Origin: Parapedobacter tibetensis
GTDB lineage: Bacteria > Bacteroidota > Bacteroidia > Sphingobacteriales > Sphingobacteriaceae
NCBI RefSeq assembly: GCF_024643205.1
Contig: NZ_JAMKQJ010000006.1
Coordinates: 301,564-365,563, forward strand
Direction: 5' to 3'
DNA: 64,000 nt
The notes beneath the pieces were generated by a model. That model had not been told where the DNA came from. It saw nothing but the letters and a program-made list of their open reading frames with translations, and made no database searches. Shown here piece by piece: positions 35,066 to 42,020 of the stretch (positions are counted from its first letter, which is position 1; the number at the start of each line of letters is the position of its first letter). Position numbers and translations under genes: made by a program.

Positions 35066-35986
35066 ATGATTCATCCATTGGGCATATTGGCAAAACAAGT
35101 ATTTTTGGTGTTGCTTTTTGTGTGCGCTACCTGCACCATCATGGCGCAAGACCTGAATGCAAGGGTGCAGATCCTTTCTCCGCAGGTACAAAACACCAAC
35201 AAAAGGGCGTTGGAAGTATTGGAGAAAGCGATCTCCGATTTCCTCAACAACCGTACATGGAGCGCAAACCAAATCCAACCACAGGAACGTGTCGATTGCA
35301 GCTTCGTCATCACCATCAATGCATGGGATGGCTCCTCCAATTTCACGGCGCAAGCACAGATTGTTTCCACACGGCCGGTGTTCAACACATCCTATAACAG
35401 CCCGGTGCTGAGCATAGCCGACAATAATTTCAACTTCAGCTATACCGAAGGACAATTGATGGATTATTCAGACCAGCAATACATGAACAACCTTACTTCT
35501 TTGCTGGCCTATTATGCCTATATTATTGCAGGCTTGGATGCCGATACATTCAGTCCCAATAGCGGCACACCGTTTTATACCGCTGCTCAGAATATTGTGA
35601 ACAACGCACAAAATACTGGCTTCAATGGCTGGCGTTCGATGGAAGGAACGAACAACCGCTTCTGGTTGGCCAATAATTTGCTCGACCGCAGGTACCAGCC
35701 TATTCGTGATTTTCTATATAGCTTCTACCTCAAAGGATTGGACACGATGTCTGAGCAAGCTCAGGTTGCTAGGAAAACTATTCTGGACTTGCTGCCCTTG
35801 TTGCAAAAAGTAGATCGATTGGCTCAAGGAGCCGTATTCAACCAAGTTTTTTTTACCGCAAAATCTGACGAGCTTATCGGTATATTCAGCGGAATGGGCC
35901 CTCAGGAGCGCGTACAGGCTTACAACATATTGGCCGAAGTAGACCCAGCCAATTCAAATAAATATGAAGCGCTGCGGGGAAGATGA
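35066..35986 (+). CDS. DUF4835 family secreted protein (PorD-like)
   Basis: I choose the ATG at 35066, which directly precedes a good signal peptide (AKQVFLVLLFVCATCTIMAQ); an upstream ATG at 35030 would add 12 unlikely residues. The mature protein contains NARVQILSPQVQNTNKRALE, WSANQIQPQERVDCSFVITI and NSPVLSIADNNFNFSYTEGQ, the pattern of DUF4835, a family linked to the type IX secretion/gliding machinery (PorD). Its position just upstream of recN is conserved in many Bacteroidota. A TATCTTTG box ends 3 bp before this ATG; if it is the promoter, the mRNA would be nearly leaderless. Confidence 0.85.
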   Translation: MIHPLGILAKQVFLVLLFVCATCTIMAQDLNARVQILSPQVQNTNKRALEVLEKAISDFLNNRTWSANQIQPQERVDCSFVITINAWDGSSNFTAQAQIVSTRPVFNTSYNSPVLSIADNNFNFSYTEGQLMDYSDQQYMNNLTSLLAYYAYIIAGLDADTFSPNSGTPFYTAAQNIVNNAQNTGFNGWRSMEGTNNRFWLANNLLDRRYQPIRDFLYSFYLKGLDTMSEQAQVARKTILDLLPLLQKVDRLAQGAVFNQVFFTAKSDELIGIFSGMGPQERVQAYNILAEVDPANSNKYEALRGR

Positions 35987-36005
35987 CTTGATGATTTGCT
36001 CACAA

Positions 36006-36047
36006 CTAAAGACTAAGTACTAAAGACTAACTACTAAAGACTAACGA
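36006..36047. repeat. 14-bp tandem repeat, three copies
   Basis: Three units of CTAAAGACTAAGTA, differing by only a few bases, lie immediately before the recN ATG (36060). They may be simple slippage or may affect recN expression. Confidence 0.7.
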
Positions 36048-36059
36048 CCAACACCAACT

Positions 36060-37727
36060 ATGCTTAGCCGCTTATTCATCCAAAATTATGCATTGATTGA
36101 TTCCCTTGATATCCATTTTGACAGCGGGCTGAATATCCTTACTGGGGAGACCGGTGCTGGAAAATCCATCATCATGGGTGGGCTTTCGCTAATTTTAGGG
36201 CAACGTGTGGAAAGCAGGTATTTTTTTAGTCAAGATCGAAAGTGTATTATTGAAGGGTATTTTGATGTATCCGATTATCAATTGGAGAAGTTCTTCGAGG
36301 AGCAAGACCTGGATTACGAACAAGAAACCATTATGCGCCGTGAAATCAGTGCGGATGGTAAATCCCGGGCGTTTGTAAATGACACGCCCGTAACCCTCAA
36401 CGTATTAAAGGCACTCGCAGAGAAGCTGATCGATATCCATTCCCAACACGCGACACTCCAACTGAATACGGAATCCTTTCAACTGCTCACCTTGGATAGT
36501 GTTGCCCAAAACGGGGAACTACGGCAGCGGTATACGACGAAGTTCCATGCGTATAAGACTACACTTGCGCGCCTAAATGCACTGAAAGATGCTGCGCAAC
36601 AGGCAAATTCGGAAGCGGACTACCACCAATTCCTATATAATGAGCTGGCTGCGGCTAATCTTGAAGCGGATGAACAAGAACGGTTGGAGGAGGAACAAGG
36701 CCAATTGGAGCATGCCGAGGAAATCAAGCGTGGCCTGCTTGGCGCGGTATATGCATTGCAGGACCAAGAGATAAATGCGGTCACGTTGCTCAAAGAAGCC
36801 GTGCAGCAGGTGCAACAGGCCGAACATTACATGCCATCCCTTGCCGAACAGCTGAAAAGGCTGCAAAGTAGCTTTATCGAGTTGAAGGATCTTGCGGAAG
36901 AGATCAGCCGAGCAGAACAGGGGGTGGTGTTGGATGAAGGGCGTTTGGCAGCGGTCAACGAACGACTCAGCCTGCTCTACGCCCTACAGCAAAAGCATCA
37001 CGTGGAAAACGTGGAGGCGCTGATTGCGTTGCGTGAGGAATTGCAGGAGAAACTCGAAATGTTATCGTCCGATGAGGCGGAGATTGGCCGATTGGAAATC
37101 GAAGTTGAACAGCTGAAGACCGAAACACTTGGACTGGCGGCCGAACTTAGTGAAAGCAGGCGTTTGACCATCCCAACCATACAGACCGCGGTGGGCGAGG
37201 TATTGCATGAAGTGGGGATGCCCCATAGCCAACTACATATCGTGCTCAGTCCCCTTGACGGTGCTGCAATACGGGATAGTGGGCAAGATAAGGTGGAATT
37301 TCTGTTCACAGCCAATAAAGGACAGGAACCACAGCCAATAGGCAAAGTGGCATCGGGTGGTGAGCTTTCACGGCTAATGCTGGCAATCAAATCATTGGTT
37401 GCCAAAACATCGGCACTGCCAACGATTATTTTCGACGAGATCGACACGGGGATATCCGGAGAAGTGGCTTTACGGGTAGGGGAGATTATGGAGCGATTGG
37501 CGGACCACATGCAGGTCATCGCCATCACCCACTTGCCGCAGATTGCCGCTAAAGGGAATGCCCATTTCAAGGTCTATAAAACTGAAGCAGCCGATAAGAC
37601 AGCTACCAATATTCAGCAATTGGAGCAACATGAACGCATATTGGAAATTGCGCAGCTATTGAGTGGAGACAATCCCGGTGAAGCGGCGGTACAGCATGCT
37701 GCGGGGTTGCTGGAGCGTAAGTCATAA
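36060..37727 (+). CDS. recN: DNA repair protein RecN
   Basis: The 555-residue SMC-like ATPase has an N-terminal Walker A in NILTGETGAGKSIIMGGLSL, a long coiled coil from about 150 to 370, and a C-terminal head with signature VASGGELSRLMLAIK and Walker B TIIFDEIDTGISG. RecN acts at double-strand breaks, helping to hold ends together for recombination. The length is normal. It follows DUF4835 by 73 bp, including a short tandem repeat, and precedes fabI by 124 bp. Confidence 0.97.
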   Translation: MLSRLFIQNYALIDSLDIHFDSGLNILTGETGAGKSIIMGGLSLILGQRVESRYFFSQDRKCIIEGYFDVSDYQLEKFFEEQDLDYEQETIMRREISADGKSRAFVNDTPVTLNVLKALAEKLIDIHSQHATLQLNTESFQLLTLDSVAQNGELRQRYTTKFHAYKTTLARLNALKDAAQQANSEADYHQFLYNELAAANLEADEQERLEEEQGQLEHAEEIKRGLLGAVYALQDQEINAVTLLKEAVQQVQQAEHYMPSLAEQLKRLQSSFIELKDLAEEISRAEQGVVLDEGRLAAVNERLSLLYALQQKHHVENVEALIALREELQEKLEMLSSDEAEIGRLEIEVEQLKTETLGLAAELSESRRLTIPTIQTAVGEVLHEVGMPHSQLHIVLSPLDGAAIRDSGQDKVEFLFTANKGQEPQPIGKVASGGELSRLMLAIKSLVAKTSALPTIIFDEIDTGISGEVALRVGEIMERLADHMQVIAITHLPQIAAKGNAHFKVYKTEAADKTATNIQQLEQHERILEIAQLLSGDNPGEAAVQHAAGLLERKS

Positions 37728-37851
37728 ATTTTTTCTGATAGCCCCGACAGCTGATAACCGACAGCCAACAGCTTAAATACATATCTCTATTATCAAAAAA
37801 AACCTTATTTTTACCCACTTCATTATACAGCTATATTGTATTATAAAACCA

Positions 37852-38679
37852 TTGACTATGTCCCATAACCTATTGAAAGGAAAGAAAGGAATTATTTTTG
37901 GTGCATTGGATGACAAATCCATTGCCTGGAAGACCGCCCAACGCTGCGTGCAGGAAGGGGCCGAAATCGTGTTGACCAATGCCCCTGTGGCTTTACGTAT
38001 GGGTACCATCAAGCAGCTGGCCGAGGAGTGCAACAACGCACCGGTCATCCCTGCCGATGTAACCAGCAATGAAGATATCGAGAATCTGTTTGACCAAACG
38101 ATGGAGCACTTTGGGGGTAGCATAGATTTTATCCTGCACTCTGTGGGGATGAGCATCAATGTGCGCAAGGGCATCCATTACACGGAAAACAATTATGATT
38201 TCATGCACAAGGCGTTCGATATATCCGCCATCAGTCTACACCGCGTGTTGGCAACGGCCATGAAAAAGGATGCCATCAACGAGTGGGGGTCTGTTGTGGC
38301 GCTTACCTATATTGCGGCACAGCGGGTATTCCCTGATTACAACGACATGGCCGACGCCAAGGCCTTGCTGGAAAGCATTACCCGCAATTTCGGTTACCAA
38401 TATGGCGTGAAGAAGCATGTTCGTGTGAATACCATCAGCCAGTCGCCCACCCAAACCACGGCAGGTTCAGGGGTAAAGGGCTTCGGTGATTTCATTTCGT
38501 ACGCCGATAAAATGTCGCCACTAGGCAATGCCACGGCCGACGAATGTGCAGATTACACTGTTACGCTGTTTTCTGACTTTACGCGCATGGTCACCATGCA
38601 AAACTTATTCCATGATGGTGGTTTTTCTTTTACAGGTGTGAGTCAGGCTGTGATTGAAGGGATGGGGGAAGGCAAGTAA
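37852..38679 (+). CDS. fabI: Enoyl-[acyl-carrier-protein] reductase FabI
   Basis: The 275-residue protein reduces trans-2-enoyl-ACP in fatty-acid synthesis. It starts LLKGKKGIIFGALDDKSIAW, the divergent SDR cofactor loop of FabI, and contains ILHSVGMS and the Y-x6-K pair in DYNDMADAKALLES, followed by VNTISQSPTQTTAGSG. This is a full-length FabI, the target of triclosan-type inhibitors. It starts at ATG 37858 or one of the two preceding start codons; I keep 37852 as the outer limit of the frame, and MSHNLLKG at 37858 is the most natural start. A terminator follows. Confidence 0.95.
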   Translation: MTMSHNLLKGKKGIIFGALDDKSIAWKTAQRCVQEGAEIVLTNAPVALRMGTIKQLAEECNNAPVIPADVTSNEDIENLFDQTMEHFGGSIDFILHSVGMSINVRKGIHYTENNYDFMHKAFDISAISLHRVLATAMKKDAINEWGSVVALTYIAAQRVFPDYNDMADAKALLESITRNFGYQYGVKKHVRVNTISQSPTQTTAGSGVKGFGDFISYADKMSPLGNATADECADYTVTLFSDFTRMVTMQNLFHDGGFSFTGVSQAVIEGMGEGK

Positions 38680-38702
38680 CGGAGATTTAACTTTTTCTCC
38701 AT

Positions 38703-38730
38703 AAAAAAGCGGCTCATGGCCGCTTTTTTT
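38703..38730 (+). terminator. Rho-independent terminator after fabI
   Basis: AAAAAAGCGGC, a five-base loop (TCATG), then GCCGCTTTTTTT, 23 bp after the fabI stop. The symmetric A and T tracts make it bidirectional, so it could also end transcription of the minus-strand lipoprotein gene (stop near 38771). Confidence 0.9.
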
Positions 38731-38770
38731 ATTGCCATTCAATAGCGTTGGCTTGCCAAGTTTTTGTTAC

Positions 38771-39175
38771 CTACTCGACGTAGTCCGCTTCTGAGAGTAT
38801 AATTTTTACAGTTACTCGGTCAGGTATTGGTACTTCGAAATCACCAAGAACAGGGTCTTCGCCATAAATTGTCACACGCCCAACGCTATAGTTCACGGAA
38901 TAGGCGACAGCGTCGAATGTTGCTGGCAAAATATTGTAGGTACTTTCATTGTCAAAGCTCATCGCTACACTAACGCCCCCTTGATTCATGAAGTAGTCTG
39001 TCAATTCCGGAAGGGAAATATCGTAAGAGATTTGATTTCCATTGTCTGTCCATTGATTGGCATTGATGGTATAGATATAGGATGTGTTCGGTACAATATC
39101 GTAGTACTCCTTTGTACAAGATGACAAGCCGAAGATTGCTAAGAATCCGACGACCAAGGTAAGGTACTTCTTCAT
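38771..39175 (-). CDS. Small lipoprotein, unknown function
   Basis: I choose the ATG at 39175 (MKKYLTLVVG); a longer frame begins at 39232 but would bury the signal peptide. The 134-residue product has a lipobox (FLAIFGLSSCTKEY), then an acidic, beta-rich domain (YDIVPNTSYIYTINANQ, DRVTVKIILSEADYVE). No domain recognised. It is single, between the fabI terminator and the toxin-antitoxin promoter. Confidence 0.7.
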   Translation of the reverse strand: MKKYLTLVVGFLAIFGLSSCTKEYYDIVPNTSYIYTINANQWTDNGNQISYDISLPELTDYFMNQGGVSVAMSFDNESTYNILPATFDAVAYSVNYSVGRVTIYGEDPVLGDFEVPIPDRVTVKIILSEADYVE

Positions 39176-39388
39176 ATGGGTTTGCTTTGGGTAAATAATT
39201 CTATTTCTAACTTCTGTCTGTTTGTATGACACCTGCCAACATGGAAAAGTTTACTACAATAACTGCACCAAGAATAATTATGTCGAGCATGTTACAATAA
39301 GAGCAGGCAGTGGGTACCCAGTTGCAGCGCAGGCTAACCGGAAAGAAGCAGAATACCGTGCGGCAGATAGGACCATTATTAATTTTAT

Positions 39389-39422
39389 TTCTTGACAAGT
39401 TGTCAAGAATAACATACCTTTG
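39389..39422 (+). promoter_or_regulatory. Promoter with palindromic operator for the toxin-antitoxin pair
   Basis: Ten-base arms TTCTTGACAA and TTGTCAAGAA around a single G form a perfect 21-bp palindrome (39389-39409). The -33 TTG (39392-39394) lies inside it, and a -7 box TACCTTTG (39415-39422) follows at 20-bp spacing. Antitoxin binding would therefore block RNA polymerase. The antitoxin ATG is only 5 bp after the -7 box, implying a leaderless or almost leaderless mRNA. Confidence 0.8.
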
Positions 39423-39427
39423 CTTGT

Positions 39428-39661
39428 ATGAAAACAATGACAGTAGGGGAGTTTAAAACACGTTTTGCGGAGGTGCTTGAGCAGGTCAAGTCGGGTGTTG
39501 GCTTCGCCGTGACTTACGGACGCAAAAAAGAGATTGTTGGTTATTTCCTTCCAGAATCACAGGTCTCTAAGCCAAAGCGTAAGTTAGGCTTGCTGGAAGG
39601 TAAAGCAAAAGCTATATTCAAGCCCGATTTTAAGATGACCGAAGAAGATTTAATAGGATGA
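39428..39661 (+). CDS. Phd/YefM-type antitoxin
   Basis: The 77-residue protein starts MKTMTVGEFKTRFAEVLEQV and continues GVGFAVTYGRKKEIVGYFLP, the Phd/YefM DNA-binding fold that dimerises on palindromes. The C-terminal tail (KAIFKPDFKMTEEDL) should wrap the toxin. It overlaps the toxin gene by 4 bp and sits behind a palindromic promoter, the standard autoregulated arrangement. Confidence 0.9.
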   Translation: MKTMTVGEFKTRFAEVLEQVKSGVGFAVTYGRKKEIVGYFLPESQVSKPKRKLGLLEGKAKAIFKPDFKMTEEDLIG

Positions 39662-40056
39662 GGCATCTTCTTGATTCGCATACATTCCTGTGGGCATTAT
39701 TGGATCGGAAAAAGCTGTCTGCAGAGGTCATCCGCATACTAGAAGATACCAACCATGAAATATATATCAGTGCAATTAGCTTTTGGGAAATATCACTGAA
39801 ATACAGATTGGGGAAACTCGATCTGACTGGAGTCAACCCCGACGAACTTCCCCCATTGGCGAAGGAAAGCGGCTTTACCTTTCTGGCACTCGAACCATCG
39901 GAGGCATCGGGTTACCACCGCTTGGAAGCCGATTGGCACCGGGATCCTTTTGACCGGATGCTGATCTGGCAGGCTATTAATCACGATCTTGTCTTGTTGA
40001 GCAAAGATGAAACCATCAGCCAATACCGTTCAGTGGGTTTAAAACAACTGTGGTAG
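39658..40056 (+). CDS. PIN-domain toxin (VapC-like ribonuclease)
   Basis: The 132-residue protein has the PIN acidic residues: Asp in RHLLDSHTFLWALLD, Glu in ISAISFWEISLKYRLG, and DPFDRMLIWQAI (Asp pair), followed by LLSKDETISQY. PIN toxins are Mg-dependent RNases, often cutting tRNA or rRNA. Complete length. It is translated with its antitoxin (4-bp overlap). Its last 41 bp overlap a minus-strand lipoprotein-like frame. Confidence 0.92.
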   Translation: MRHLLDSHTFLWALLDRKKLSAEVIRILEDTNHEIYISAISFWEISLKYRLGKLDLTGVNPDELPPLAKESGFTFLALEPSEASGYHRLEADWHRDPFDRMLIWQAINHDLVLLSKDETISQYRSVGLKQLW

Positions 40057-40237
40057 AACCGGAGGGGACCTTATGTGAATTTTGCGACATATGGCGTTGC
40101 AGGGAAAATCTACGCGAAGCTTCATAATCAGCAGTAACTAAATATTCACCTGTCGGTGGTGTTGTTGTTAATCGATCTTCTTTACAAGCAGTAAAAAAGA
40201 GTAACATGATTAGTGTGTATTTTAATGTATTCTTCAT
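40016..40237 (-). CDS. Short lipoprotein-like frame, possibly truncated
   Basis: 73 residues with a convincing lipoprotein signal (LKYTLIMLLFFTACKED), then a short Ser-rich tail. The 3' part runs antisense into the PIN toxin gene, so the original C-terminal part was probably replaced when the toxin-antitoxin pair arrived. No domain seen. It may be a decayed gene. The following 226 bp to 40463 contain no other gene I can support. Confidence 0.4.
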   Translation of the reverse strand: MKNTLKYTLIMLLFFTACKEDRLTTTPPTGEYLVTADYEASRRFSLQRHMSQNSHKVPSGSTTVVLNPLNGIG

Positions 40238-40463
40238 AATATTATGGTCATATGAATTTTTTAAATTAATGTATAATAGTTGTAACCTAGAACGCTCCTT
40301 TTACATAGCTGGCCTCCTTTCTATATTAATATATCTGACCTAGTATTTAATAAATACGGTGGTTTTTGGGTTTTTACCCCATTAAAACATAAAACTTGTT
40401 TAAGTTTTTTTCTTCTAGTTCCTTAGGAACAGTACGCTGTTAGCTTGTTGAGCCATTAAAATA

Positions 40464-41207
40464 TTGAACGAAGCGATTAACAAGACAAAGGAAAATAAAA
40501 ATCTCATCGTTTCTTCACACCTAATTTGTGAGAAATACTACCCCAATTTAGGTGGTATAACAGGGAACGATGGGCCCAGGCTCCACCACGCTTACCAGCA
40601 ACAGATCAAACAGCGCAAGCAGCTGACGCCCGTCATGCCGATCCTGTTTTATCATGGCAGGGACAAATGGGAATACCGCACATTAGAGCAGCTATTCGAT
40701 GATTCGGCAGAAGATTTGTTTGATTTTATCCCGAATTTTGAATATGTTTACCACAATTTACGGGTGATGCCCGAGGAGCGTATCCAAGCGATGGGCAATC
40801 GGTATCTCGCTGGATCGCTGCTGATGCTTAAATACGCTTTTGATAAGCGCCGGCTGAAAGGAAAGCTTCCAGAGATACTGGCCATCGGACTATCCAAAGG
40901 CAGCGACGACCAGCAGGTGGCGTTGCTGGTTTACAGCTTTGAGCTGGTAAACTATACGGAGGAGCAGATAAAAGAGGTTGTTAACGAATTACCGTCGAAC
41001 ATAAAGGATAAAGTCATGAGTACGTACGACTTGTTGATAGAAAAGGGCAGAAAGGAAGGCATCGAGAAAGGCGCTGAGCAAAAAAGTTATGAGGTTATAA
41101 GTAACCTCTTGGCTACGGGCAAATTCACGATTTCGGAAATCGCCAATTTTGCCACGGTATCGGAGGATTTCGTCAAGAAAGTCTGCGCTGAGCTGAAAAA
41201 GAAATAA
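40464..41207 (+). pseudogene. Rpn-family (PD-(D/E)XK) nuclease/transposase, N-terminally truncated
   Basis: From about residue 38 the 247-residue frame reads as the Rpn/Transposase_31 family: HHAYQQQIKQRKQLTPVMPI, LFYHGRDKWEYRTLEQLFDD, and the C-terminal helix-rich tail with GRKEGIEKGAEQKSYE. The N-terminal block that holds the catalytic D-x-E-x-K of the nuclease is absent, and the first 37 residues look unrelated. I infer a deletion or insertion near 40560 and a dead enzyme. The frame is otherwise intact. Confidence 0.65.
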
Positions 41208-41682
41208 CGGCAGCTCCGTCCACCATCATTTGATATTGAGTCATATCTGATCCGGGTATGGCTTTTCATTCATAGATAAGCCAGCCTCTTTATCCCAATT
41301 TCTTATACTCATGCTGCTCACCGCCGCTGCCTTTCACTTTGCGGAAAGTGAGAATTTGCCGGTTGTTTACCGTGCTCATCAGTCCGTTACCGGCGGCAGC
41401 GCATTTTCCAATTATTTAATCTCAGCATCATACCACGATGAGTCAACCGGTCCGATAACCACCTGCCCGTGCAGGACCTGACGAGATACCTAACTCTTCC
41501 CCATACCTCCGTCTCTACAACGCGGATGGAACACTCGCCTGGAATAATAACGGAATACCCTATCGAAACCTAGGGATGATAAACGCCAACCCACTTGCCC
41601 ATCCCGATGCCGGATGAGCAGGGCCTGCTGGCCGTGGCGGATCCGGGGAGTTGCTGCGGGGATGCCCCATAAGGAGGTGAAT
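41208..41682. other. Gene-poor accessory stretch with possible debris
   Basis: No intact gene is supported. On the minus strand short protein-like tails can be read, for example STVNNRQILTFRKVKGSGG ending at 41290 and VVIGPVDSSWYDAEIK ending near 41418. They overlap different frames, have no starts, and I cannot identify them. This looks like remnants of lost genes next to the Rpn fragment. Confidence 0.4.
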
Positions 41683-41984
41683 ATGAGAAAGAAATGTTAC
41701 CGGACAGGGAAGGTCTGCTATCCTTCCCGCGAAGAAGCCGTGGACGCCATGTTTGCCATGAAATCCCTGCGGAAGCGGAATGATCCAGGAAGCCCTACAA
41801 ACACCGGATGAAGAAGCCCGCACAGAAAAGGACCTACTGGTGCGCCTATTGCGGCCAGTTCCACCTGACCAAGATGGCGTATTTCCCGCGTATGGTAAAG
41901 CACAGCAGGCCGACAAAACCAAAAACATACATTGACAGCATTGATTGCTGGTTTACAAAAAAAAGCGTCGCTCAATTTTCATGA
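41683..41984 (+). pseudogene. Frameshifted small zinc-ribbon protein gene
   Basis: The ATG at 41683 follows a perfect AAGGAGGTGA Shine-Dalgarno (41671-41680), rare in this genome type. The first frame reads MRKKCYRTGKVCYPSREEAV to a stop at 41811. From about 41784 the neighbouring frame carries the rest (KPYKHRMKKPAQKRTYWCAY and CGQFHLTK), giving a C-x2-C ... CxxCGxxH-type zinc ribbon common in small phage or plasmid proteins. It ends at a TGA at 41982, or was cut earlier. One base indel between 41784 and 41811 explains the split. Foreign origin is inferred. Confidence 0.55.
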
Positions 41985-41994
41985 ACGACGCTTT
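41962..41994. terminator. Bidirectional terminator downstream of clpC
   Basis: AAAGCGTCG (41962-41970) pairs with CGACGCTTT (41986-41994), flanked by A-rich and T-rich tracts. The clpC stop (minus strand) is 27 bp away, and the frameshifted zinc-ribbon frame ends inside the stem. Confidence 0.8.
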
Positions 41995-42020
41995 GCTTTT
42001 CTTGATGAAATAATATTTAG

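Noticed and set aside
40464..41207. Active transposase or insertion sequence
   Set aside because: The catalytic core is missing and no terminal inverted repeats or target duplications were found around it.
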